This document shows positions 55,442 through 64,000 of a DNA stretch of 64,000 nucleotides, one piece after another. The position numbers were made by a program, and so were the translations under genes. This DNA is from Klebsiella pneumoniae (GTDB lineage: Bacteria; Pseudomonadota; Gammaproteobacteria; Eutrophobiales; Eutrophobiaceae). Below the pieces are notes generated by a model, which was not told the origin of the DNA, ran no database searches, and worked only from the letters and a program-made list of their open reading frames with translations. The first letter of the stretch is position 1. Every line of letters begins with the position of its first letter. Location: NCBI GenBank assembly GCA_945878555.1, contig CAMDWI010000012.1:56895-120894 (forward strand), written 5' to 3'.

Positions 55442-56026
55442 GTGAACGAACAGATCCTCATCCTCATCAGCGCCGGTCTGGCCAGTAATCTGGTCCTCGA
55501 CCATATGCTCGGTGTGGATCCTGTTGTTGCCGTATCGCGCAAGATCAAGCCGTCACTGAATCTGTCTTTACTGATGCTGCTGGTGTTGCCGGTCACCACT
55601 ACCGGTGCCTCTCTGCTGTACACGCGCGTACTGGTTCCGCTGGATATGGTATTCCTGCAAACCGGCGCGACAGTGCTCTGCACCACCCTGTTGATCATGT
55701 CCACGACCGGTTTGATGGCAAGACTCAGACCACACCTTTACAGTCGTCTCGAACTGTATGTTCCGGTGCTGCTGGTCAATTGTTCGGTCCTCGGTGTTGC
55801 CTTGCTGGATGCAGTCCACCCCTATGGACCGCTCGATTCGGCATTTTTTGGACTGGGTTCCGCTCTCGGCTTCGGTGTCGTCATTGTCCTGATCAGCGCG
55901 ATACGCGAGAGGATTGCCGTTGCCGATGTGCCCGCCCGCTTTCGTGGCACATCTATCCTGCTGATCACGCTTGGACTGATGTCGATGGCGTTTATGGGTT
56001 TCAACGGCTTCGGCAGCTTCCGATGA
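55442..56026 (+). CDS. rsxA: Electron transport complex protein RsxA/RnfA
   Basis: 194 residues, six transmembrane helices, e.g. [19 protein letters not shown] and [19 protein letters not shown] start 55442 with no clear ribosome site, 6 bases after metG. First gene of the Rsx/Rnf cluster, which couples electron flow to ion transport and in enterics reduces SoxR. Confidence 0.93.
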   Translation: MNEQILILISAGLASNLVLDHMLGVDPVVAVSRKIKPSLNLSLLMLLVLPVTTTGASLLYTRVLVPLDMVFLQTGATVLCTTLLIMSTTGLMARLRPHLYSRLELYVPVLLVNCSVLGVALLDAVHPYGPLDSAFFGLGSALGFGVVIVLISAIRERIAVADVPARFRGTSILLITLGLMSMAFMGFNGFGSFR

Positions 56027-56580
56027 ATACGCTCGTCCTCATGCTGATACCTGCGGCCTTGCTGGCCGGTCTGCTGTACCTGTCTGCGACCCGTCTCCGC
56101 TCAACCACAGACCAGGAACGGATCCGGCGTACCGCAGATGCCATTGAAGGCCTGTTGCCACAGACCCAATGCGGCAAGTGCGGTTATCCGGGCTGCCGAC
56201 CGTATGCGGAGGCGATTGCCCGCGGAGCCGCCGACATCAATCAATGCCCACCCGGTGGCGATACGACCTTGCAGGCGATGGCGACACTGCTCGGGCGAGA
56301 TGGACAGGTCAGTGTGCCGACGCCTGCTGTCCCCGGGCTGGTTGCACTGATAGATGAAGATCTGTGTATTGGTTGTGTCAAATGTATCAAGGCCTGCCCG
56401 GTCGATGCGATTATCGGTGCCCCGAAACAGATGCATACCGTTATCCGGCAGAGCTGCACGGGTTGCGGACTCTGTATCACACCCTGTCCGGTCAATTGTA
56501 TCCGCCTGGTGCCCGTCCGGGTCAAGACCCGGGAGTGGGTGTGGGACAAACCCGACCCGTCCCTGAGACTACGTGGATGA
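56023..56580 (+). CDS. rsxB: Electron transport complex protein RsxB/RnfB
   Basis: 185 residues. An N-terminal helix ([16 protein letters not shown]) precedes a 4Fe-4S site ([10 protein letters not shown]) and two ferredoxin clusters ([32 protein letters not shown]). It is the electron-carrying subunit. ATG 56023 overlaps the rsxA stop. Confidence 0.95.
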   Translation: MNTLVLMLIPAALLAGLLYLSATRLRSTTDQERIRRTADAIEGLLPQTQCGKCGYPGCRPYAEAIARGAADINQCPPGGDTTLQAMATLLGRDGQVSVPTPAVPGLVALIDEDLCIGCVKCIKACPVDAIIGAPKQMHTVIRQSCTGCGLCITPCPVNCIRLVPVRVKTREWVWDKPDPSLRLRG

Positions 56581-58091
56581 GCCGCCAGCTATATGACTTT
56601 CATGGTGGTCTGCGCTTTGAGACCGGGAAGCACCTGACCGACAAGATTGCGGCCATACAACACCCGTTACCGAGGCGGATCATCCTGCCCTTGCGCCAGC
56701 ATATCGGCATACCATCGGTGCCGGTGGTAAAAACCGGCGAGCATGTTTTGAAAGGTCAATTAATCGCCCGCGCAGACGGCTACGTCAGTATCCCGTTGCA
56801 TGCGAGCACTTCCGGCAAGGTGATTGACATCGGTGATTACCCGGTACCGCATGCCGGCGAACTGCTGGCCACCTGTATTGTAATCGAGCCGGACGGTGAA
56901 GACCGCTGGTGTGATATCCAGCCGACTGAAAACTTTCTGGCAGTTGATCCGAAACAGTTACAAGAGATCATCCGTGACTGCGGCATAGCCGGACTCGGTG
57001 GTGCGGGATTTCCGGCCCATGTGAAACTGAATGAAGGTGTCGTGAATATCGTCGACACGCTGATCATAAACGGTGTCGAGTGTGAACCTTATATCACCTG
57101 TGATGACCGACTGATCCAGGAAAAGGCGCATTATGTGGTCGCCGGTACACGCATGATCCGCCATGCCGTACAGGCGAAACATTGCGTCATTGCCGTTGAA
57201 GACGATATGCCCGAGGCCTATGCCGCACTGGCGAAATGGATTGATGATGATATCGAACTGGTCAGCGTTCCGACGCGGTACCCGGCAGGTGGCGAGAAAC
57301 AGTTAATCCAGGTGATCACCGGCAAGGAGGTCCCGAGTGGAGGGCTGTCCATCCATATCGGTATTGTGGTCCATAACGTGGCCACCGCCGCCGCGGTCTA
57401 CCGTGCCGTGACCCGGGGTGAACCGGTCATCTCCCGTTATGTCACAGTGACCGGTGAGGTCGGGACACCGCGTAACCTGCAAGTACTGCTGGGTACCCCG
57501 GTCAGTGATTGTCTGAAGGCCTGCGGTTATGAAGATAACGATAATCACCGCGTCATCCTCGGCGGACCGATGATGGGCATCCATATTCGTAATCCGGACA
57601 TCCCAGTCATCAAGACCACGAACTGTATCCTGGTCAAGCAGATCCAACCGATCCCGCCGGAGATGCCGTGTATCCGCTGCGGTGCCTGTGTCGATGTTTG
57701 TCCGATAAAGTTGTTGCCACAGCAACTGTACTGGCACGCCCGCAGCGATAACCTGGAACAGGCACAACAATTCCATATCTTCGATTGTATCGAATGTGGC
57801 TGCTGTTCGTATGTGTGTCCCAGTCATATCCCGCTGGTACAGTATTACCGTTACGCGAAGACACAGATTGCGGCAGAGGAACGGCGGCGTGATGGCGCTG
57901 ACCATGCAAAGCAGCGGTTCCTGCAACGCCAGCAACGGCTGGAACGGGACAAGGAGGCAAGGAATATTGCGCCTGCGGAACCCGCCATAGATACGCGCAA
58001 ATCCTATATAGAAGCGGCGGTGGCGCGTACGCGCGAAAAACGCCGCCAGTTGCAACAGCCAGACCAGGAAGGTGCGGATGAGCAAGACTGA
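56577..58091 (+). CDS. rsxC: Electron transport complex protein RsxC/RnfC
   Basis: 504 residues from ATG 56577 (overlaps rsxB stop). It has the NADH/FMN-type domain with [17 protein letters not shown] and [13 protein letters not shown], then two 4Fe-4S motifs [17 protein letters not shown] and [16 protein letters not shown]. It lacks the long Ala/Lys-rich C-terminal repeats of the enteric form, having only a short charged tail. Confidence 0.95.
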   Translation: MSRQLYDFHGGLRFETGKHLTDKIAAIQHPLPRRIILPLRQHIGIPSVPVVKTGEHVLKGQLIARADGYVSIPLHASTSGKVIDIGDYPVPHAGELLATCIVIEPDGEDRWCDIQPTENFLAVDPKQLQEIIRDCGIAGLGGAGFPAHVKLNEGVVNIVDTLIINGVECEPYITCDDRLIQEKAHYVVAGTRMIRHAVQAKHCVIAVEDDMPEAYAALAKWIDDDIELVSVPTRYPAGGEKQLIQVITGKEVPSGGLSIHIGIVVHNVATAAAVYRAVTRGEPVISRYVTVTGEVGTPRNLQVLLGTPVSDCLKACGYEDNDNHRVILGGPMMGIHIRNPDIPVIKTTNCILVKQIQPIPPEMPCIRCGACVDVCPIKLLPQQLYWHARSDNLEQAQQFHIFDCIECGCCSYVCPSHIPLVQYYRYAKTQIAAEERRRDGADHAKQRFLQRQQRLERDKEARNIAPAEPAIDTRKSYIEAAVARTREKRRQLQQPDQEGADEQD

Positions 58092-59118
58092 CATCCTGAG
58101 TTCACCGCATAAACATAACGGCGCTTCCGTCCGGTCCATCATGATACGGGTCTGCCTCGCGCTGATACCCGGGTTGATCTGCTATAGCTGGTTCTTTGGT
58201 CCGGGGGTATTTTTACAATGTCTGCTGGCCATCGGCTTCGCGCTGCTCGTCGAAGCGGTGATGCTGAAACTGCGACACCGTGATCTGTCCCTGTTTCTGA
58301 CCGATGGCAGTTTATTCATCACCGCACTGCTGTTTGCTCTGATGGTAACGCCGCTGACACCGTGGTGGATCAGCTTGCTCGGCATCAGCTTCGGGCTGAT
58401 CTTCGCCAAACATCTGTACGGTGGTCTCGGCCACAATCTGTTCAATCCGGCCGCGACCGCCTATATTTTTGTACTGCTGTGTTTCCCTGTATTGATGAAT
58501 AACTGGCCGCTGGTCGGCGGTATGTTTGCTGGCAGTATTCCGGCAGGCATGATGAGCTCGATAATCTTCAGCAGTCCGACCACCAGCCACGAGGCGATGT
58601 CCGGTATCGACATGCTGAGCGGCGCTACCGCCCTGACCGATATGCAGACCCGGCTCGCTGGCATGGCAATGGTCTCCGAGATCCGCACCGGTGCGGCCTA
58701 CGGCAGTCTCGGTGGGGCCGGTTGGGAGTTCATCAATCTGGGTTTTCTTATTGGCGGTATCTATCTGATCCTGGCAGGTATTATCAGCTGGCGGATCCCG
58801 CTCGCCGTACTCGGCAGCCTGTTTATGATCAGTCTGTTATGCAGCTTTGTGGATCCGGATCTGTATGCCTCGCCCCTGTTTCATCTGTTCAGTGGCGGAA
58901 CCATGCTGGGTGCATTTTTTGTCGCGACCGACCCGGTCACGGCCTCGACCACGCCACGCGGCAAACTGATCTATGGCTGTCTCATCGGGCTTGTTATTTA
59001 TCTCATACGGGTCTGGGGGGCCTATCCTGACGGTGTGGCATTTGCCGTCCTGATCGCGAATTCCACCGTACCATTGATAGACCGGTATACCCGCCCGAAG
59101 ATCATCGGGGAGATCTGA
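58078..59118 (+). CDS. rsxD: Electron transport complex protein RsxD/RnfD
   Basis: 346 residues, about eight transmembrane helices. The flavin-attachment motif is MLSGATALTDM, where FMN joins the Thr of SGAT. ATG 58078 overlaps the rsxC end by 14 bases. Confidence 0.94.
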   Translation: MSKTDILSSPHKHNGASVRSIMIRVCLALIPGLICYSWFFGPGVFLQCLLAIGFALLVEAVMLKLRHRDLSLFLTDGSLFITALLFALMVTPLTPWWISLLGISFGLIFAKHLYGGLGHNLFNPAATAYIFVLLCFPVLMNNWPLVGGMFAGSIPAGMMSSIIFSSPTTSHEAMSGIDMLSGATALTDMQTRLAGMAMVSEIRTGAAYGSLGGAGWEFINLGFLIGGIYLILAGIISWRIPLAVLGSLFMISLLCSFVDPDLYASPLFHLFSGGTMLGAFFVATDPVTASTTPRGKLIYGCLIGLVIYLIRVWGAYPDGVAFAVLIANSTVPLIDRYTRPKIIGEI

Positions 59119-59125
59119 ACAGGCA

Positions 59126-59740
59126 ATGTCCCGGACAACCCGAACAATATTTTTGCCACTGCTGACACTGGCTGTGCTTGCCACAGGTGGTAGCCTGATA
59201 CTCGATTATGTAAACAAACTGACACGCGAGGATATCAGCAATAACAAACGTGAGGCCACGCTACAGGTATTACGACAGATAGTCCCGGGGCCAGATAACA
59301 ATGATGTCTTTAATGACCTGATAGAGATTACGGAACCGGGCTTTTTTGGAACGGAGCGCAAGGTTACGGTGTTCCGTTCGCGTGATAACGGGGACGCGCT
59401 CGGCGTGGTTTATTATCCTGTGATCGCCGAGGCTTATAACGGACCGGTAGAGCTTGGTATAGGTGTAAGCCGTGACGGGACGATTGCCGGTGTCAGGGTA
59501 ATGCGTGAACAGGAGACCGAGGGGCTGGGGGCCGAGGTCAACCAGCAAAACAGTGACTGGATCCTGACGTTCAACGGACTGTCATTCCGACAGGTCCCGA
59601 GAGAGCAATGGACCGTGCGCAGCGAAAACGGCTATTTTGACCAGATCAGCGGTGCTACAATTACCTCCCGCAGTGTGATCAATGCGGTCAAAACCACGCT
59701 GGACTACCATGAGCTCGCCGGAGAGAAGTTGTACAAATAA
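59126..59740 (+). CDS. rsxG: Electron transport complex protein RsxG/RnfG
   Basis: 204 residues. One N-terminal helix (IFLPLLTLAVLATGGSLIL), a periplasmic FMN domain and the flavin site DQISGATITSRSVINAV. It follows rsxD by 7 bases. The next gene is yhbY, where rsxE would be expected. Confidence 0.93.
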   Translation: MSRTTRTIFLPLLTLAVLATGGSLILDYVNKLTREDISNNKREATLQVLRQIVPGPDNNDVFNDLIEITEPGFFGTERKVTVFRSRDNGDALGVVYYPVIAEAYNGPVELGIGVSRDGTIAGVRVMREQETEGLGAEVNQQNSDWILTFNGLSFRQVPREQWTVRSENGYFDQISGATITSRSVINAVKTTLDYHELAGEKLYK

Positions 59741-59741
59741 G

Positions 59742-60035
59742 ATGATAACCAAGGACCAAAAGAAATACCTGCGTTCACTGCTGCATAACCGCGGCATTAT
59801 AATCTGGATAGGCCAGAACGGCCTGACAGAAAACGTCATGACCGAGATCGAAGCGGCACTGGACTATCATGAACTGGTCAAGATCAGGGTCCGCACCGGC
59901 GACAGTTCCCAGCGCGATCTGATCCTGGAACAAATCTGCGAAAAAACCGGGGCAGAACCAGTGCAGAAGATCGGCAGCATCGTGTCGGTCTACCGCGCCA
60001 ATCCGGACAAACCGGTCATCCGGTTCCCGTACTGA
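59742..60035 (+). CDS. yhbY: YhbY/CRM-domain RNA-binding protein
   Basis: 97 residues, single CRM domain: KKYLRSLLHNRGIIIWIGQN, ALDYHELVKIRVRTGD and IVSVYRANPD. Family members bind pre-50S ribosomal RNA. ATG 59742 is one base after rsxG stop. Confidence 0.9.
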   Translation: MITKDQKKYLRSLLHNRGIIIWIGQNGLTENVMTEIEAALDYHELVKIRVRTGDSSQRDLILEQICEKTGAEPVQKIGSIVSVYRANPDKPVIRFPY

Positions 60036-60043
60036 TATTATCG

Positions 60044-62383
60044 ATGTCTGACGAAGTGGCGGCATCTGTGATCACGGGAGGCAACAAATCAGCAAGGCGG
60101 ATAACGCTGACGCTACTGGTATTATTGCTGGCCACATCTGCCCAGGCACAGACCACCGTTGATTCCCGCCGCTTCGCCTTCTGCCCGATCACGACCACAA
60201 TACCGTTGCGACCCGAGGTGACCGAGACGCTACAGACGGGTGAGCTATTCCTGACAGCCGACCAGGCCGAATCGATCGAAGGCGGTGTGTCTACAGCGAT
60301 TGGTGATGCGGAACTCTCCTATAACCGTCAACAACTGACAGCGGATCGCATCGACTATGATCAGCCCACCGATGTGGTCGAACTGTTTGGCAATGTGCAT
60401 TACTGGGACGCAGACGTCTACCTCAGCAGTATTGATGGTCATGTCGAGCTGGAAACAGAAAACGCCGACTTCAATAATGTCAGTTACTGGCTGCTGGAAA
60501 ATCGCGGGCGCGGCAAGGCCGACAGCATACATGTACGGTCCGGTAATCGCAGCGAAGGTGAACAGGTGGATTACACGACCTGTGATCCGGATACGGATGG
60601 CCGCTGGAACCTGAATACCAATATCTGGAAGCTCAGCATGAGCAAGTTGTACCTGGATCATGATGCTGACCAGGGGTCAGGTCGTAATGTCGTCCTCAGG
60701 ATCAAGGATATCCCGGTATTTTATACCCCGTGGATGTCATTCCCTATCAGTGGCAAACGCAAGTCCGGATTCCTGTTTCCCGGAATGGGTTCCTCGACCC
60801 GAAACGGCGCGGAAATACAGGCACCCTGGTACTGGAACATTGCACCTGAGATGGATGCGACGATTACTCCACGTACGATGTCAAATATCGGCGTCATGCT
60901 GGCAGGCCAGTTCCGCTACTTGATGAGTCGCGGCCAGGGTACGCTGGATGTCGAATACCTGCCGAATGACTCCCGTTTTGACGACAAGGCCAGAAACTCG
61001 ATCGCATTCAATCACAGCCAGACATTTTTACACAGCGGTTATCTCGGTCTTATCTACAATCGTGTTTCTGACCAGCGTTACCTTGAAGACTTCAGCAGTT
61101 CCCTGCTTGGCTCCGGCACCCAGTTTCTGGAACAAAGCGCACGGACCTCGTATGGCTGGTATCTCGGCGATCATTGGCTGGGTCTGTCAAACCTGGTCGG
61201 TAATTTCCAGACGATAGACCGTAACCTGCCAGTACAGTACCGGCCTTACAAACGCCTGCCCTCAACCACACTGTCGCTGGATTCACCCTACAGAAACAGA
61301 CAACTCAATTACAATGTGACGACGCAGTTTGACTATTTCACCCGTGGCAACGACGTCCTCTTGAACAGCGTCAACGGCATACGTTATGACCTCGCACCGA
61401 CACTGTCACTGCCGATGAATTCCGTATCCTGGTTTACGGAACCCCGTGCGGGACTGCGTTTTACCCGCTATCATCTCGATGCAAACAACAGCTTTCGCAA
61501 TAATGCGCCTGACCGGTTTATGCCTTTTGTCAGCCTCGACAGCGGTGTATTTCTGGAACGTAATACCCGCCTGCTCGGTGAAGACGTGATTCAGACGCTG
61601 GAACCACGTGTGTATTACCTGTATGTACCGGAAAAAGACCAGTCTGATCTCCCGGTATTTGATACAGGTGAATACACGACCACGCTCGCCTCGCTGTTTT
61701 ATGAAAACCGGTTTAACGGCCTGGACCGTATCGGTGACGCCAACCAGCTTACTGTATCCGGTACATCAAGATATTATCTGGATACCACCGGTGAACAGCT
61801 TGGCTATTTCAGTCTGGGACAGGCGTATTTTCTGGATGAACGTACTGTAACTCTGCCCGGTCAAGCCGCCCGGAATGAACAAAGGTCTGCCATCATGGCT
61901 GAGCTCGGCGCCACGCCATCTCCAGACCTGGAGTTACGGGCCGAATATCAATGGGACCCGTATACAGAAACAACCAGCAAGCTGAGCTTTAACGCAATGT
62001 ATCACCCTGCGCCTGGCAAGGTAATCAATGTAGGTTACCGCGATCTCAAGCCGGACCCTTATCAGACCGGTCTGGAACAGATCGTCCGGGTGGAACAGAC
62101 CGATATATCATTCCGCTGGCCGGTACGTGCCGACCTCAGTATCGTCGGCAAGTGGAACTACGCCATAGAACAGGACCGCTCACTGGACCTGTTTGCCGGT
62201 TTTGAATTCAACAGCTGTTGCTGGGGACTGCGGATGGTGGGCAGGCGCTTCCTCAGCAATATCGACGGCGAGTTCGAATCTGGAGTTTTTCTGCAATTTG
62301 AATTAAAAGGACTGGCAGGAATAGGTGAAAAAACGGTAGACTTTCTCAGCAGGAGCATACCTGGATATGAAAGCGAGTTTTAA
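60044..62383 (+). CDS. lptD: LPS-assembly protein LptD
   Basis: 779 residues. A signal peptide ends at TSAQAQ. An OstA-type N-domain (YDQPTDVVELFGNVHYWD) precedes the C-terminal barrel domain (PVFYTPWMSFPISGKRKSGF, then many strands). Cys residues in RFAFCPI, DYTTCDPD and NSCCWGLR suit the two disulfides. With LptE it inserts LPS in the outer membrane. Confidence 0.95.
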   Translation: MSDEVAASVITGGNKSARRITLTLLVLLLATSAQAQTTVDSRRFAFCPITTTIPLRPEVTETLQTGELFLTADQAESIEGGVSTAIGDAELSYNRQQLTADRIDYDQPTDVVELFGNVHYWDADVYLSSIDGHVELETENADFNNVSYWLLENRGRGKADSIHVRSGNRSEGEQVDYTTCDPDTDGRWNLNTNIWKLSMSKLYLDHDADQGSGRNVVLRIKDIPVFYTPWMSFPISGKRKSGFLFPGMGSSTRNGAEIQAPWYWNIAPEMDATITPRTMSNIGVMLAGQFRYLMSRGQGTLDVEYLPNDSRFDDKARNSIAFNHSQTFLHSGYLGLIYNRVSDQRYLEDFSSSLLGSGTQFLEQSARTSYGWYLGDHWLGLSNLVGNFQTIDRNLPVQYRPYKRLPSTTLSLDSPYRNRQLNYNVTTQFDYFTRGNDVLLNSVNGIRYDLAPTLSLPMNSVSWFTEPRAGLRFTRYHLDANNSFRNNAPDRFMPFVSLDSGVFLERNTRLLGEDVIQTLEPRVYYLYVPEKDQSDLPVFDTGEYTTTLASLFYENRFNGLDRIGDANQLTVSGTSRYYLDTTGEQLGYFSLGQAYFLDERTVTLPGQAARNEQRSAIMAELGATPSPDLELRAEYQWDPYTETTSKLSFNAMYHPAPGKVINVGYRDLKPDPYQTGLEQIVRVEQTDISFRWPVRADLSIVGKWNYAIEQDRSLDLFAGFEFNSCCWGLRMVGRRFLSNIDGEFESGVFLQFELKGLAGIGEKTVDFLSRSIPGYESEF

Positions 62384-63680
62384 AACCATGCAATATAAAA
62401 TTTGCTGTGCAATCATCACGTTAGCCTGGTTCACCGGCGTTACAGCCCCGGTACGAGCCGCAGACCCGGTCGACCGTATTGTGGCCGTAGTCGAGAAAGA
62501 CGTCGTCCTTTATAGCGAGCTTGCCGAGCGTGTAAAGACAGTTAAAGGCCAGTTACAGGAGCAGGGTACGCCCCTGCCACCGGAAAGCGTACTGGAAAAA
62601 CAGGTGCTCGATCGTCTGGTTCTGACCAAGTTGCAGATTCAAATGGCCGAGAATACAGGTATCCGCGTTGATGACGAGACGCTTAACCAGACTATCAGCA
62701 AGATTGCCGCCGAGAACCAGCTTACCCTGACCCAGTTTCGGGAAATCCTCGAAAAAGACGGTTATACCTATGACGATTTCCGCGAGGACATCCGTAATGA
62801 AATCCTGCTTTCACGCCTGCGTCAGCGCCAGGTCGAGAATCGGGTGTTTGTATCGGACCGCGAGATCGATGATTTTCTGATTAACATGCAGCATCAGGGT
62901 GGCCTCGAAAAGGAATATCTGATTTCTCATGTCTTGATATCACTGCCTGATTCACCGACAAGCGAAGTGCTGGATCAGACCCAGCAACTTGCCATGAAGG
63001 TACAGAAAGAATTACAGGAAGGCGGCGATATTGCCGCAATAGCCGCCACCTATTCCGACGGTGAGCAAGGGCTGGAAGGCGGCGACCTCGGCTGGAGAAA
63101 ATACAGCCAGGTACCATCGCTGTTTACTGACTTCATCGCGACTATGGAAAAAGGGGATATCAGCGAGCTCATCCGCAGCCCAAGCGGTTTCCACATTATC
63201 AAGCTGATGGACGTGCGCGATGGCGAAAATCTGGTCGTATCACAGACCCACGCTCGCCATATCCTGATCAAACCGAGTGAAATAGCCACTGAAGCCCAGG
63301 TCATTGAAAGACTGAAGGCACTGAAGGTACGTCTGGAAAATGGCGATGACTTTTCCGAGCTGGCCAGAGGCAACTCGGAAGACCTCGTCAGTGCCGCTGA
63401 CGGTGGTGACCTTGGCTGGTCGAATCCGGGCGATCTGGTACCTGAATTTGAAAACGAAATGAAGTCACTCGCCCTGAACCAGATCAGTGAACCATTCCAG
63501 ACCCAGTACGGCTGGCATATCCTGCAGGTACTGGAACGCCGCGACTATGACAGCACCGATGATATCCGTCGCGCCCGTGCCCGTGAGGTATTGCGGCAAC
63601 GAAAACTGGATGAAGCCCAGGAAACCTGGCTGCGGCAGTTACGCGATGAGGCATACGTAGAATATCGTCTGGAAAAGTGA
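62367..63680 (+). CDS. surA: Periplasmic chaperone/prolyl isomerase SurA
   Basis: 437 residues. Signal peptide ends near VRAADP. N-terminal chaperone domain (VDRIVAVVEKDVVLYSEL), followed by two parvulin domains with SHVLISLPD / GDLGWRKYSQ and RHILIKPSE / GDLGWSNPGD. It folds outer-membrane proteins, including LptD. ATG 62367 has AGGAG 11 bases upstream and overlaps the lptD end by 17 bases. Confidence 0.95.
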   Translation: MKASFKTMQYKICCAIITLAWFTGVTAPVRAADPVDRIVAVVEKDVVLYSELAERVKTVKGQLQEQGTPLPPESVLEKQVLDRLVLTKLQIQMAENTGIRVDDETLNQTISKIAAENQLTLTQFREILEKDGYTYDDFREDIRNEILLSRLRQRQVENRVFVSDREIDDFLINMQHQGGLEKEYLISHVLISLPDSPTSEVLDQTQQLAMKVQKELQEGGDIAAIAATYSDGEQGLEGGDLGWRKYSQVPSLFTDFIATMEKGDISELIRSPSGFHIIKLMDVRDGENLVVSQTHARHILIKPSEIATEAQVIERLKALKVRLENGDDFSELARGNSEDLVSAADGGDLGWSNPGDLVPEFENEMKSLALNQISEPFQTQYGWHILQVLERRDYDSTDDIRRARAREVLRQRKLDEAQETWLRQLRDEAYVEYRLEK

Positions 63681-64000
63681 CCAAGCGTCCGCTTGTACTG
63701 ACACCGGGTGAGCCTGCCGGGATCGGCCCGGATCTGGTCATCAGTCTGTGTCAGCAGAATTTCGATACTGGTCTGGTCGTTATTTCCGATTCGGAACTGC
63801 TGCATGAACGTGCCAGGCATCTGCTCCGTGATATCAAGATTGTCCCCTATGATGCGAACAACCCACCCGAAACACACCGTGCGGGTCAGCTGACAGTACT
63901 TTCATCCCCGTTGATTACACCGGTAAGACCCGGGCATCCCACTACAGATAACGCCAGCAGTGTCCTTGCCACAATAGACCGGGCGGTAGATGGCTGCCTC
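63677..64000 (+). CDS. pdxA: 4-hydroxythreonine-4-phosphate dehydrogenase PdxA (partial)
   Basis: The GTG at 63677 overlaps the surA stop. The first 108 codons give RPLVLTPGEPAGIGPDLVI, the NAD-linked PdxA start, and HPTTDNASSVLATIDRAV. Cut by the window end. It acts in vitamin B6 synthesis. Confidence 0.9.
   Translation, partial: MTKRPLVLTPGEPAGIGPDLVISLCQQNFDTGLVVISDSELLHERARHLLRDIKIVPYDANNPPETHRAGQLTVLSSPLITPVRPGHPTTDNASSVLATIDRAVDGCL

Noticed and set aside
57303..58142. 279-residue frame antisense to rsxC
   Set aside because: Shadow of a clear RsxC coding region with two 4Fe-4S motifs.

Overview
The window reads as gammaproteobacterial chromosome. The core gene order dcd / mrp / metG / rsxABCDG / yhbY and lptD / surA / pdxA, together with cysG, srkA and mltF, is what I would expect in a Chromatiales-like sulfur-oxidiser lineage. 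That lineage guess is inference from synteny; no rRNA is present. Two accessory stretches interrupt the core: a metal-resistance island with a phage-like element (1-26.1 kb) and an integron cassette array without an integrase (38.3-44.3 kb).

Region 1 (1-17.9 kb) is a copper/silver island. A fused remnant of a Crp-like regulator and a polyphosphate kinase 2 gene lies at the left edge. It is followed by a CopB-type P-ATPase with a CPH motif, a cupredoxin, PcoB/CopB and PcoA/CopA on the minus strand. The divergent copRS two-component pair faces them across two inverted repeats. A small exported protein behind a perfect FNR/Anr-type box comes next, then a translationally coupled cusCBA efflux operon with a P2-type cation ATPase at its end. 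An ATP-grasp-like protein closes the island.

Region 2 (19.4-26.2 kb) is AT-richer. It holds a compact mobile element: ParB-domain DNA methyltransferase, DUF5681 protein, terminase large subunit, DUF2924 protein and a serine recombinase, with one divergent unknown gene. No capsid, portal or tail gene is seen. It ends at a terminator just before a tRNA-Ser(CGA).

Region 3 (26.4-37.7 kb) is mostly core: mltF, a LysR regulator, srkA and a LexA-like repressor. It also has a second copper module, CsoR with tandem operators driving a CopA-type ATPase that carries an unusual CCG-repeat N-terminus. An alpha/beta hydrolase, an RcnB/CigR-like protein, msrB, a cupin and a GlpQ-like phosphodiesterase follow.

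Region 4 (37.7-44.6 kb) is a gene-cassette array, all genes on the minus strand. I find about ten attC-like sites. Several have R' and R'' boxes that match across the same cassette, the signature of true integron cassettes. No integrase is present, so this is a CALIN-type cluster. Cargo: a HAD hydrolase, three GNAT acetyltransferases, small membrane and secreted proteins, an AbiJ/HEPN-like defence gene, and eroded toxin-antitoxin modules. An intact-looking BrnTA pair lies at the distal end.

Region 5 (44.6-64 kb) is core chromosome: cysG; a three-gene set of outer-membrane protein, cupredoxin-like protein and adenylate/guanylate cyclase (the last apparently using a CTG start); a malic enzyme broken by an in-frame amber codon; a large inverted-repeat motif; dcd, mrp, metG; an Rnf/Rsx cluster lacking rsxE; yhbY; lptD, surA and the start of pdxA.
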